Part shown: positions 27,374 through 35,858 of the stretch, piece after piece
Position numbering within the stretch: the first letter of the stretch is position 1
Layout: each line of letters opens with the position of its first letter
Source of the DNA: Mesorhizobium sp.
Lineage (GTDB): Bacteria > Pseudomonadota > Alphaproteobacteria > Rhizobiales > Rhizobiaceae
NCBI RefSeq assembly: GCF_017306585.1
Contig: NZ_JAFKIC010000129.1
Location: forward strand, 1 to 50,688
DNA length: 50,688 nucleotides
Direction of reading: 5' to 3'
Position numbers and translations under genes: made by a program
Notes under the pieces: model-generated
Databases searched by the model: none
Told to the model about the DNA's origin: nothing
What the model saw: the letters and a program-made list of their open reading frames with translations, nothing else

Positions 27374-28192
27374 TTAGCTGGCCGATTGTACTGACTTTCC
27401 CATTGCGCCTTGTCTGGAGCCCCTGGCCTCCTCGGGCTCCAGATTAGAAAAGATGCCTGTGAGCAGATCCGCCCATTTCCGCTGCCCGGTCTCGCCGGAG
27501 ATTTCATCGTTGCGGATTTCGATCATCGCGCAGGCCAGCCCGCGCGAACGCGCATGCCGTTCCAGCGTGAAGTAGACGCGGTCGGCAGGCGAATAAGGTT
27601 CGTTGACGCCAACGGTGATGCCGGCAAGCCGCCGAAGCGCGCCGATCAGCGGCGCCGCCAGGCGGCGGTCGTCATCATGAATGATGCCGATATGCCAGGG
27701 CCGGTTGCGGCCCTTGTAGACCGGCGTGAAGGAGTGGACGGAGACCAGCCGCGTCTCCTGCCCCCGCGCCAGCCTGTCCTCGACAATGCGATCGATGGCT
27801 GCGTGGAATGGCTGCCAGGACAGGGCGACCCGTGCGGCGCGCTCATGATCGGAAAGGCCCGTATTGCCGGGAATGGCCGTGGTCTCGCTGACCGGCGGCA
27901 CCAGATCGGGCGCGTCGAGCGGACGGTTGCAGTCGATGACGAGGCGCGAAATACGCGTTTCGACCAGCGTGGCGTCGAGCGCCTGCGCCATGCGCGATGC
28001 AACAGGCAGCGCACCCGGATCCCAGGCTATGTGTCGCGAAAGGTCCCCGGCGGCGAGGCCCAGCGTGCCGAATTCGGGCGGCAGGAAATTGGAGGCATGG
28101 TCGCAGGTGAACACGAACGGGCTTGATCCGCCGGGATTCGTCACCCCCACGGTTTCAGACGATGCAAGGCTGGCGGGCCGCGCTGTCTTCAT
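27374..28192 (-). CDS. N-formylglutamate amidohydrolase family protein
   Basis: Zinc-type amidohydrolase of the FGase family, 272 residues. Visible: FTCDHASNFLPPEFG near the N-terminus with a candidate Asp-His metal site, DCNRPLDAPDLVP, LVSVHSFTPVY, and MIEIRNDEI near the C-terminus. Known members cleave N-formyl- or N-acyl-glutamate-type amides. No histidine utilisation genes are present here, so it may hydrolyse a gamma-glutamyl amide end product, a job done by PuuD in the putrescine pathway. First gene of the minus operon, divergent from the RpiR regulator. Confidence 0.88.
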   Translation of the reverse strand: MKTARPASLASSETVGVTNPGGSSPFVFTCDHASNFLPPEFGTLGLAAGDLSRHIAWDPGALPVASRMAQALDATLVETRISRLVIDCNRPLDAPDLVPPVSETTAIPGNTGLSDHERAARVALSWQPFHAAIDRIVEDRLARGQETRLVSVHSFTPVYKGRNRPWHIGIIHDDDRRLAAPLIGALRRLAGITVGVNEPYSPADRVYFTLERHARSRGLACAMIEIRNDEISGETGQRKWADLLTGIFSNLEPEEARGSRQGAMGKSVQSAS

Positions 28193-28329
28193 AGTCCTGC
28201 CGTTCCCCGGGAGCGCTGTATCGTATGTTACGTATTTTGCGTCATTGCGTCCCTGCGGATGATTTCATACAGTTTATCCGGCTTTGTCAAATGCGATCTC
28301 ATGGGCCAGGCCGGTGGATGGGGGAAAAG

Positions 28330-29154
28330 ATGATTTCCAGTATTGCCGAACTGATCGCCGACCGTATCGGCAGCATGCCGGCAGGCGAGCGGCGCGCGGC
28401 CCAGACGCTGATCGCCTCCTATCCGATGATCGGCCTGAAGACGGTGGCGGAATTCTCGGCGGCGGCCGGCGTGTCCTCGCCGACCATCCTGCGCTTCGTC
28501 GCCCGGCTCGGCTTCCAGAACTATCCGGAGTTCCAGTCGAGCCTGCAGGACGAACTGGCGGCGCAACTGCAGTCGCCGGCGATACGCACGCTCAATCCGC
28601 CCTCGCCGGGCGGCACCGCATCGCCCATGCTGGAGGCGACGCTCGACAATATGCGCGAGACCTTCAGGCATCTGTCGGACAGGCAGCTTGCCGACATCGC
28701 GGCCAGGCTTGCCGAGCGGCGCGGCAAGACATTTCTGATCGGCGGCCGCTTCACCGATCCGCTCGCCCGCTACATGGCGGCCCATCTCGCCATCGTCCAG
28801 CCCGATGTCGTCCACCTTGCCGGGCAGGAAAGCATGTGGCGCGACCGGCTGATCGACATGGGCAAGCGCGACGTGCTGGTCATCTTCGACATCAGGCGCT
28901 ACCAGGACAGCCTCGTCCGCTTCGCCGAAAAGGCACACCAGCGCGGTGTGCAGATCGTGCTGTTCACCGACCAATGGCTGTCGCCGATCGCGAGGTTTGC
29001 CCGTCACGTCATCGCCGGACGCACGGCTGTGCCCTCCGCATGGGATTCCTCGGCCGCCCTTTTCGTCGTCGCCGAAACCCTGATCGGCGCCGTCACGAGG
29101 CAGCTCGATGCCAACGGCGCCCGCCGTATCCGTGAGATGGAGGGCCTGCGTTAA
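28330..29154 (+). CDS. MurR/RpiR family transcriptional regulator
   Basis: Regulator of 274 residues: N-terminal helix-turn-helix of the RpiR type (residues 1-75, with TVAEFSAAAGVSSPTILRFVARLGF) and C-terminal SIS domain (about 115-260) that usually binds a sugar-phosphate-like effector. The ATG at 28330 is chosen because GGGGAAAAG precedes it and the RpiR domain begins immediately; the frame is open to 28225. It is divergent from the amine operon, so it probably controls that operon. The intervening 28193-28329 stretch must hold both promoters; I could not define an operator. Confidence 0.9.
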   Translation: MISSIAELIADRIGSMPAGERRAAQTLIASYPMIGLKTVAEFSAAAGVSSPTILRFVARLGFQNYPEFQSSLQDELAAQLQSPAIRTLNPPSPGGTASPMLEATLDNMRETFRHLSDRQLADIAARLAERRGKTFLIGGRFTDPLARYMAAHLAIVQPDVVHLAGQESMWRDRLIDMGKRDVLVIFDIRRYQDSLVRFAEKAHQRGVQIVLFTDQWLSPIARFARHVIAGRTAVPSAWDSSAALFVVAETLIGAVTRQLDANGARRIREMEGLR

Positions 29155-29354
29155 GCAAGCTCTTGCAAGGCGGTTCGGCCCGCATCGACCCAGCACGCGA
29201 CTTCACGTTACCGAGATTTAATGTGCACGATCGCGTGATAATTGCCATAAACCGCTGATATCGGGATGTAGCGCGGCCGAATTTCGCCGCCTAGCCTGTC
29301 GTCGCTCTGCCGCCTTATCTGGAATGGCCGACGACCCCTGCAGCCGGAGTGTCG

Positions 29355-30515
29355 ATGCGGACCTGGAAACAAATAGCTGTTGCGCTTGTCATCCTGGCGG
29401 CGGCCGCTTCTGGCTGGGCGCGCTTCTATCCGGGAGCGCCCGAGATGCTCTCGCGCTGGGGCCTGGACTGGGCCGTCGCGGCGACGCCTCCCGCGACGGA
29501 GGGCAAGACAGCCGGCGCCACTCAGGCCGGCCGTGACCGCTCCAGCCAGGTGGCGACGATCGTCGCCACGCCGGCCGGCACCGCCACCATCAACGACCGC
29601 CTGCAGGCTATCGGCACCGGCCGCGCCAACGCCTCGGTGACCGTGAATCCCTACAGCTCCGGCCGCCTTGCCGAACTGCTTGTCGAATCCGGCAGCCATG
29701 TCGCGGAAGGGCAGATCATCGCCACGCTCGATTCCGAAACCGAGATCATCGCGCAGGACCGGGCCAAGCTCGCCTTGCAGGATGCGCAATCCAAGCTCGA
29801 CCGGGTCAAGTCGCTGCGCGCCTCCAATGCCGCGACGCCGGTCGCGGTGGCCGATGCGGAAGTGGTGCTGGCGGGCGCGAGGCTGGCGCTGAGGGATGCC
29901 GAACTCGCGCTGCAGCGCCGCTCCGTACTCGCCCCGATCTCAGGCACGGTCGGCATCCTGCCGATCTCTGCCGGGAACTATGTGACCAATCAGTCCGCGA
30001 TCGCCACGCTCGACGACCGCACCTCGATTCTGGTCGATTTCCAGGTGCCCGAGCGCTTTGCCGCCGCGGTCAAGGTCGGCGCGCAATTGACCGCAACGCC
30101 GATCGCCAATCCGAGCAATGCCTATACCGGAACGGTTGCGGCCATCGACAACCACGTCGACGAAAAAAGCCGCACGCTTCTGGTCAAGGCCAAGATCGCG
30201 AACCCGGCCGATTCGCTGCGCGCCGGCATGTCCTTCTCCATCACCATGAAGTTCCCCGGCGACACCTATCCGGCCGTCAGCCCGCTGGCGATCCTGTGGG
30301 GCGCGGACGGCGCCTATGTCTGGCAGATCGAGGATGGCAAGGCACGGCGCGTACCGGTGCGCATCATCCAGCGCAACACCGAAACCGTGCTGATCGACGC
30401 CGAACTCGACAGCGGCGACATGGTGGTCACCGAGGGCACGCAAAGCGTCAGCGAGGGCGGTGAGGTCCGCATCGCCGGACAGGACCGGCGCGCCAACGCC
30501 GCCGAAGGCTCGTGA
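29355..30515 (+). CDS. RND efflux periplasmic adaptor (membrane fusion protein)
   Basis: Membrane fusion protein of 386 residues. An N-terminal membrane anchor (QIAVALVILAAAASGWARF) is followed by the lipoyl/barrel-sandwich half (GRLAELLVESGSHVAEGQIIATLDSE), a short coiled-coil region, the second lipoyl half (RRSVLAPISGTVGILPIS) and a beta-barrel. The ATG at 29355 is used; a GTG at 29349 in the same frame is possible. It overlaps the pump gene by 4 bp. No outer-membrane channel gene is adjacent, so a channel encoded elsewhere would be needed. Confidence 0.92.
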   Translation: MRTWKQIAVALVILAAAASGWARFYPGAPEMLSRWGLDWAVAATPPATEGKTAGATQAGRDRSSQVATIVATPAGTATINDRLQAIGTGRANASVTVNPYSSGRLAELLVESGSHVAEGQIIATLDSETEIIAQDRAKLALQDAQSKLDRVKSLRASNAATPVAVADAEVVLAGARLALRDAELALQRRSVLAPISGTVGILPISAGNYVTNQSAIATLDDRTSILVDFQVPERFAAAVKVGAQLTATPIANPSNAYTGTVAAIDNHVDEKSRTLLVKAKIANPADSLRAGMSFSITMKFPGDTYPAVSPLAILWGADGAYVWQIEDGKARRVPVRIIQRNTETVLIDAELDSGDMVVTEGTQSVSEGGEVRIAGQDRRANAAEGS

Positions 30516-33500
30516 CCGGCATGACCAACGCCGCCAGCGATACCGGCTTCACCGCGCTGTTCATCCGCAGGCCGGTGATGGCCCTGGTGCTCAACGTCCT
30601 CATTGCCGTCGCCGGCCTCGCGGCCTTCTATGGCGTCGAGGTCCGCGAACTGCCCGACGTCGACCGCGCCGTGGTCACCGTTTCAACCACCTTCGAGGGC
30701 GCGGCCGCCGAAACGGTCGACCGCGAGCTGACCGATACCATCGAAGGCGCCGTCGCCCGCGTCTCCGGCGTCAAATCGATCTCGTCCTCCTCGTCCTTCG
30801 GCTCGAGCCGCGTCACCATCGAATTCAACGACGGCGTCGATCTCAATGTCGCCGCTTCCGATGTGCGCGATGCCGTCGGCCGCGTCGCCAACCAGATGCC
30901 GACCGCCGCCGATCCGCCGCGCATCGTCAAGGCCGACGCCAATTCCGACGCGGTCATGCGGCTGGCGGTGACTTCGGACAATATGTCGATCCAGGACATG
31001 ACCGTCGTCGTCCAGGACCAGATCGAGGATGAGCTGGCCGCCGTGCCCGGCGTCGCCGACGTCCAGGTCTATGGCGACCGCGACAAGATCTTCCGCATCG
31101 ATGTTGACCAGAACAAGCTCGCCAGCCTCGGCTTCACCGTCGCCGACCTCAGGGCCGCCCTTGCTTCCGTCGCCTTCGATTCGCCCGCCGGTTCGATCAC
31201 CACGACCAATCAGGACCTGATCGTGCGCACCACGGCCGACGTGACCACGCCGGCCGAATTCGAAAGCCTCATCATCGGCGGCACGACGCGCATCCGCGAC
31301 GTCGCGACCGTCACGCTCGGTCCCGATGTCGGCCAGACGGCGCTGCGCTCCGACGGCAAGACCGGCATCGGCATCGGCATCATCCGCCAGGCGGAATCGA
31401 ACACGCTTGATATCTCGACCGGCGTCCAGGCCGCTGTCGCCAAGTTGCAGCAGAACCTGCCCCCGGGCATGTCGATCAAGATCACCAGCGACGATGCCGT
31501 TTTCGTCAACGGCGCCGTGCACGAGGTCGAGATCGCGCTGGCGCTTTCGGTCTCCATCGTGCTGATCGTCATCTACGCCTTCCTGCTCGACTGGCGCGCC
31601 ACGCTGATCCCGGGCCTGTCGATGCCCGTCGCCATGATCGGCACCATCGCCGCGATCTATCTCGCCGGCTTCTCCATCAACATCCTGACCCTGCTCGCGC
31701 TGGTGCTGGCGACCGGCCTGGTCGTCGACGACGCCATCGTCGTTCTGGAAAACATCGTTCGCCGGCGCAACGAAGGCATGGGGCCGCGTGCCGCCGCCGT
31801 GCTCGGCGCGCAGGAAGTGTTCTTCGCCGTCGTCGCCACGACGCTGACGCTGGTCGCGGTCTTCGTGCCGATCTCATTCCTGCCGGGCCAGACCGGCGGC
31901 CTGTTCCGCGAATTCGGCTTCGTGCTCGCCATGTCGGTGCTGCTGTCTTGCGTGGTGGCGCTCACGCTGTGCCCGATGCTTGCCTCGCGCATGCTGACCA
32001 GCGCTTCGCTGCACCACGAGGGCGGCCATGGCATCGGCGCGCGCATCGGCGGCGTTCTGAATGCAGGCTACAAGCGCGCCCTGCACGCATGTCTCGGCGC
32101 GCCGTGGCTCGTGGTTCTGGTCGCGGTGCTCTTTGCCGGCGTCGCCTTCACGCTGTTCGGCACCATCCGCCAGGAACTGACGCCGACCGAGGACCGCGCG
32201 GCCGTGCTGCTGCGCATCTCGGCCCCGCAAGGCGTCAGCCTCGACTACACGACCGCGCAGATGCAGAAGATAGAGCGGCTGATCCAGCCGATGCGCGATT
32301 CCGGCGAGATCCGCGCCACCTTCGAAAATGCCGGCAACAACGGCTCCTACAATTCAGGCTTCATGGTGATGACGCTGGCGCCGTGGAACGAGCGCAGCCG
32401 CAGCCAGCAGGAAATCATGGCCGAGATCAGCGAGCTAACCAAACAGGTGCCGAGCGTGCGCATCTTCCCGGTACAGCCCAACAGCCTCGGCATCCGCGGC
32501 GCCGGCAACGGCCTGCAGTTCGCGCTGGTCGGCAATGACCGCAAGGCGCTCGGCGATGCGGCGGTCAAGATCATCGACGAGATGCGGAAGGATCCGCGCT
32601 TCCAGACACCGCGCCTGTCGATCGACCCGACACAGCCGCAACTGGCCGTAGCCATCGACCGCGAGCGCGCCTCCGACCTCGGCATCGACATTACGGGCCT
32701 CGCCAACACCTTGCAGGCCATGCTCGACGGCAATGACGTCGTCGACGTCTACATCGCCGACCGCAGCTATGGCGTGAAACTGGTCTCGACCACCAATCCG
32801 ATCAACGATCCGACCGACCTGGAAAACATCTTCCTCAAGACGGCAGATGGCCGCTTCGTGCCGATGTCGACTATCGCCACCTTGACCGAACGCGCCGTGC
32901 CGCCGTCCCTGACGCGCGAGCAGCAGCAGCCCTCGGTGGCCATCACCACCAACCTCGCCGGCAATTTCGCGCTCGGCGATGCATTGAGCCGCGCCGAGCA
33001 GATCGCCACGCCTCTGCTGCCGGCAGGCAGCCGCATCCTGCCCCTGGCCGAGGCCGCGACGTTGGGCGAAACCAACAGCGCCATGATCACCATTTTCGGC
33101 TTCGCTTTGGTCATCATCCTTCTGGTGCTGGCCGCCCAGTTCGAAAGCTTTGTCAGCGCCGTCATCATCATGGCGACGGTGCCGCTTGGCCTGGCCTGCG
33201 CGATCTTCGCCCTGCTTTTGTCAGGCACCAGTCTCAACGCCTACAGCCAGATCGGCCTGGTGCTACTTGTCGGCGTCATGGCCAAGAACGGTATCCTGAT
33301 CGTCGAATTCGCCAACCAGCTGCGCGATCGAGGCCTTGGCGTGCGCGAGGCAATCGAGCAGGCCTCCATCATCCGCCTGCGGCCGGTGATGATGACGATG
33401 ATCTGCACGGTGCTGGGCGGCGTGCCGCTGGTGCTGGCCGCCGGCGCGGGCGCCGAGGCGCGCGTTGCGCTGGGCTGGGTCATTGTCGGCGGGCTGGGTC

Positions 33501-33643
33501 TGGCCACCGTCTCGACGCTGTTCCTGACGCCGGTCGCCTATCTGCTGCTCGGCCGCTTCGTCACGCCGAAGGCCCATGAGGAAGCGCGGCTCAAGCGCGA
33601 ACTCGAGGAAGCCGCCTACACCAATGTGGAGCCGGCGGAGTAA
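30512..33643 (+). CDS. RND efflux transporter permease (HAE1 family)
   Basis: Inner-membrane proton-driven pump, 1043 residues, full length for the family. It has the usual layout: a first membrane helix near residues 18-40, two large periplasmic loops, and two blocks of membrane helices. Helix 4 carries the proton-relay acidic pair (TGLVVDDAIVVLENIVRR). GTG at 30512 overlaps the adaptor stop by 4 bp; an ATG at 30521 is the alternative. Probable export of hydrophobic or antimicrobial compounds. It converges with the GtrA gene nine bases away. Confidence 0.95.
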   Translation: MTGMTNAASDTGFTALFIRRPVMALVLNVLIAVAGLAAFYGVEVRELPDVDRAVVTVSTTFEGAAAETVDRELTDTIEGAVARVSGVKSISSSSSFGSSRVTIEFNDGVDLNVAASDVRDAVGRVANQMPTAADPPRIVKADANSDAVMRLAVTSDNMSIQDMTVVVQDQIEDELAAVPGVADVQVYGDRDKIFRIDVDQNKLASLGFTVADLRAALASVAFDSPAGSITTTNQDLIVRTTADVTTPAEFESLIIGGTTRIRDVATVTLGPDVGQTALRSDGKTGIGIGIIRQAESNTLDISTGVQAAVAKLQQNLPPGMSIKITSDDAVFVNGAVHEVEIALALSVSIVLIVIYAFLLDWRATLIPGLSMPVAMIGTIAAIYLAGFSINILTLLALVLATGLVVDDAIVVLENIVRRRNEGMGPRAAAVLGAQEVFFAVVATTLTLVAVFVPISFLPGQTGGLFREFGFVLAMSVLLSCVVALTLCPMLASRMLTSASLHHEGGHGIGARIGGVLNAGYKRALHACLGAPWLVVLVAVLFAGVAFTLFGTIRQELTPTEDRAAVLLRISAPQGVSLDYTTAQMQKIERLIQPMRDSGEIRATFENAGNNGSYNSGFMVMTLAPWNERSRSQQEIMAEISELTKQVPSVRIFPVQPNSLGIRGAGNGLQFALVGNDRKALGDAAVKIIDEMRKDPRFQTPRLSIDPTQPQLAVAIDRERASDLGIDITGLANTLQAMLDGNDVVDVYIADRSYGVKLVSTTNPINDPTDLENIFLKTADGRFVPMSTIATLTERAVPPSLTREQQQPSVAITTNLAGNFALGDALSRAEQIATPLLPAGSRILPLAEAATLGETNSAMITIFGFALVIILLVLAAQFESFVSAVIIMATVPLGLACAIFALLLSGTSLNAYSQIGLVLLVGVMAKNGILIVEFANQLRDRGLGVREAIEQASIIRLRPVMMTMICTVLGGVPLVLAAGAGAEARVALGWVIVGGLGLATVSTLFLTPVAYLLLGRFVTPKAHEEARLKRELEEAAYTNVEPAE

Positions 33644-33652
33644 GGCTCGGAC

Positions 33653-34063
33653 CTATTTCAGCACCTTGCCTTCGATCGACCAGCGCGCGGCGAGGAAATT
33701 CAGCACCGCCGCCACGATGACGCCGCCGACCTTCGCCGGCCACACCCCGGCAGGGCCGGCAAAGAGCGCGATCGACAGGCTGGAGACGCCGAGCGAAATC
33801 AGCGCTCCGAGCGAGACGAAGCGCAGGAAGGCGTCCCGCAGCCGGATGGCATGATTGCGCTCGAACGACCAGAAGCCGTTCGCCATGAAGGAGAAGATGA
33901 CGGCGATAGACCACGAGACGATGTTGGCGGGCAGCGGCGGGACGTGAAGCTTGAGCAGCAGGAAAAAGCCGGCAAGGTCGATTGCCGTGTTGGCGAGCCC
34001 GACGATGGCAAAGCGGATGATCTTGCTGCCGGTCGAACGTCCGGTCTGCTCGGCGCCGCTCAT
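33653..34063 (-). CDS. GtrA family membrane protein (putative lipid-linked sugar flippase)
   Basis: Small membrane protein of 136 residues with four membrane segments, matching GtrA-like proteins (IIRFAIVGLANTAIDLAGFF; FMANGFWSFER; C-terminal NFLAARWSIEGKVLK). GtrA proteins are thought to flip polyprenyl-phosphate-linked sugars across the inner membrane. It overlaps the ChbG/HpnK gene by 4 bp (ATGA) and is the last gene of a four-gene operon with a GT2 transferase and a GT87-type transferase, which supports a flippase role. Confidence 0.88.
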   Translation of the reverse strand: MSGAEQTGRSTGSKIIRFAIVGLANTAIDLAGFFLLLKLHVPPLPANIVSWSIAVIFSFMANGFWSFERNHAIRLRDAFLRFVSLGALISLGVSSLSIALFAGPAGVWPAKVGGVIVAAVLNFLAARWSIEGKVLK

Positions 34064-34878
34064 CCCCTGCCGTCCATGATCTCGGCGCCGGCCCGGGCCA
34101 GGCTTGCGCCGAACGCGTCCGAGGCAAGAGCCGAGAATTCCACCTCGCGCACGCTTTGCATCGGATCGCGCGCGCGCAACGTGTCGTCGACATGGCCGGG
34201 ATGGCACATGAACAGGCCGTTTTCCCCCAGGGTCTCGACCGCGGCCTGCAGCAAGGGAGCGAACCTGTCGGGCTGCTTCCAGTCATAAATGCCGGTGAGC
34301 GGTTCCATGATCGTGAAGCCTGCGCGCGCCATCGACCGGTTGAAGCCGGCGGCCACCGCGGCGATCGCCGCGATCTTCGGCGCCACCGCTGCATCGCCGA
34401 GGGCCGGGGAGCCGCGCAGCGGCGGACGGCCTGAGCCTTCCGAAAAACGCATCCGCAGCCATTTGCGCACGACAGGCAGGAAGTGGACGTGCTGGTGCCC
34501 GTCGATGAAGTCGGGCTGACGGCCGAGCACCCCGACGAAGCGGCTGAGCTGCGCGTCGAGTTCGGCATGGACATCCCGCTCCTCGACACGGCCGCGCACG
34601 ACCGGCAATGCGAGCGCTCGCAGCGGTGGCAGCCGGCCTTCGGGCGCCAGGCTCGATCGGCCCGTTACGGCCTGCTGATCGGTAAGGGTCAGGTGCAGCC
34701 CGACGGCCGCGTGGCCGCACAGCGGCTTTATCCGCCTCGCCGCTTCCTCCCATTCCGTAAAGCCGGTCATGCAGCTGGTGCCGGTCAGGCGGCCGCGCTC
34801 GAGCAGATCGAGGATCGCTGTCGAAACCCCGGGGGCCAGCCCATAATCATCAGCGATCAGGCGGATACGCCGTGTCAT
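34060..34878 (-). CDS. ChbG/HpnK family deacetylase (YdjC family)
   Basis: Metal-dependent carbohydrate deacetylase, 272 residues. The N-terminal LIADDYGLAPG holds the Asp pair (D10, D11), the mid-region VGLHLTLTD and DGHQHVHFLP supply the metal-site His residues, and MCHPGHVDD lies near the C-terminus. Relatives remove N-acetyl groups from chito-oligosaccharides, hopanoid precursors or, in NaxD, a polyprenyl-linked GalNAc. The operon with GT2, GtrA and GT87-type genes favours a lipid-linked sugar substrate. It overlaps both neighbours by 4 bp. Confidence 0.9.
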   Translation of the reverse strand: MTRRIRLIADDYGLAPGVSTAILDLLERGRLTGTSCMTGFTEWEEAARRIKPLCGHAAVGLHLTLTDQQAVTGRSSLAPEGRLPPLRALALPVVRGRVEERDVHAELDAQLSRFVGVLGRQPDFIDGHQHVHFLPVVRKWLRMRFSEGSGRPPLRGSPALGDAAVAPKIAAIAAVAAGFNRSMARAGFTIMEPLTGIYDWKQPDRFAPLLQAAVETLGENGLFMCHPGHVDDTLRARDPMQSVREVEFSALASDAFGASLARAGAEIMDGRG

Positions 34879-35858
34879 GCCTCGGGCTTGCCCGGCAGCC
34901 TCGCCGAACCTTCACCGCGCACGACATCACGCACGATATAGACCGGCCGGTCCTTGCTTTCCGAAAGCGTCACCCAGACATATTCGCCGATCAGCCCGAG
35001 CAAGGTGAGGTTGAGGCCGCCGAGCAGCACGACGGCGACCAGCAGGCTGGGATAGCCCGGGACGGCAATGCCGTAGAACATCACCTCGAAGAATACCTTG
35101 GCGCCATAGACGGCGCCCGCCAGCGCCGCCAGCAATCCGCTGAGGCTGATCAGGCGCAGCGGAATGACCGAAAACGAGGTGAACCCTTCCAGCGAGAAGG
35201 CGATCAGGTTGAGCCGGCTCCACTTCGACGTGCCGCTGGCGCGGTTTTCCGGCGAATAGGGTATCGCCTTCTGGCGGAAGCCCGCCCAGGCGAACAGACC
35301 CTTGTTGAAGCGCCGCTTGTCGCGCAAGGTGGTGATCGCCCGCGCTACGGACCCGCGCATGACGCGAAAATCCCCGGCATTCTCCGGGATGTCGAAACGC
35401 TGGCTCGAATTGATCAGGCTGTAGAAAAGCCGCGCCAGCTGGCTGCGCCGCCAGCTCGCCTCGCGCCGGTCGTTCTGCGCATAGACGACGTCGATCTCCG
35501 GGTCGTCGACCAGCTCGGTGATCATCTTCAGGCTGATGTCCATGGAATGCTGCAGGTCGGAATCCATGATCAGCACCATGTCGCCGCGTGTCTGGTCGAG
35601 ACCGGCGAGCACCGCGACTTCCTTGCCGAAATTGCGGCTGAGCCGCACGATCTCCCACGAGCCTGTCAGCGCCTGCGAAAACCGCGCGACACCATCGTCG
35701 CGGCTGCCGTCATCGACCAGTATCTTGTGCACGGCCATGCCGAAACGCTGCGACACGGCGGCTTCCAGCCTGTCGAGCAGCGCCGCGAATGCCGAAGCCG
35801 ACTGCGCCTCGTTCAGGAAGGGCGCGACGATATCGAGAACAGGCCGCGATTCAGCCAT
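34875..35858 (-). CDS. GT2 polyprenyl-phosphate glycosyltransferase (GtrB/ArnC type)
   Basis: Family 2 glycosyltransferase of 327 residues. The catalytic domain covers about 1-230, with DDGSRDD at 49-55 and the DxD motif in MDSDLQH at 99-101. Two C-terminal membrane helices (about 235-260 and 270-300) are typical of the GtrB/ArnC/FlmF group. It is expected to transfer a sugar from a nucleotide donor to undecaprenyl phosphate on the cytoplasmic side. It starts inside the end of the GT87-type gene (8-bp overlap) and overlaps the deacetylase gene. Confidence 0.9.
   Translation of the reverse strand: MAESRPVLDIVAPFLNEAQSASAFAALLDRLEAAVSQRFGMAVHKILVDDGSRDDGVARFSQALTGSWEIVRLSRNFGKEVAVLAGLDQTRGDMVLIMDSDLQHSMDISLKMITELVDDPEIDVVYAQNDRREASWRRSQLARLFYSLINSSQRFDIPENAGDFRVMRGSVARAITTLRDKRRFNKGLFAWAGFRQKAIPYSPENRASGTSKWSRLNLIAFSLEGFTSFSVIPLRLISLSGLLAALAGAVYGAKVFFEVMFYGIAVPGYPSLLVAVVLLGGLNLTLLGLIGEYVWVTLSESKDRPVYIVRDVVRGEGSARLPGKPEA

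Noticed and set aside
27374-28192. Histidine utilisation (hut) locus
   Set aside because: The amidohydrolase resembles HutG-type enzymes, but no hutH, hutU or hutI gene is present.
28193-28329. Defined RpiR operator in the divergent promoter region
   Set aside because: The stretch around 28221-28245 has TTACGTATTTTGCGTCA-like half-matches, but no clear inverted repeat, so no site was called.
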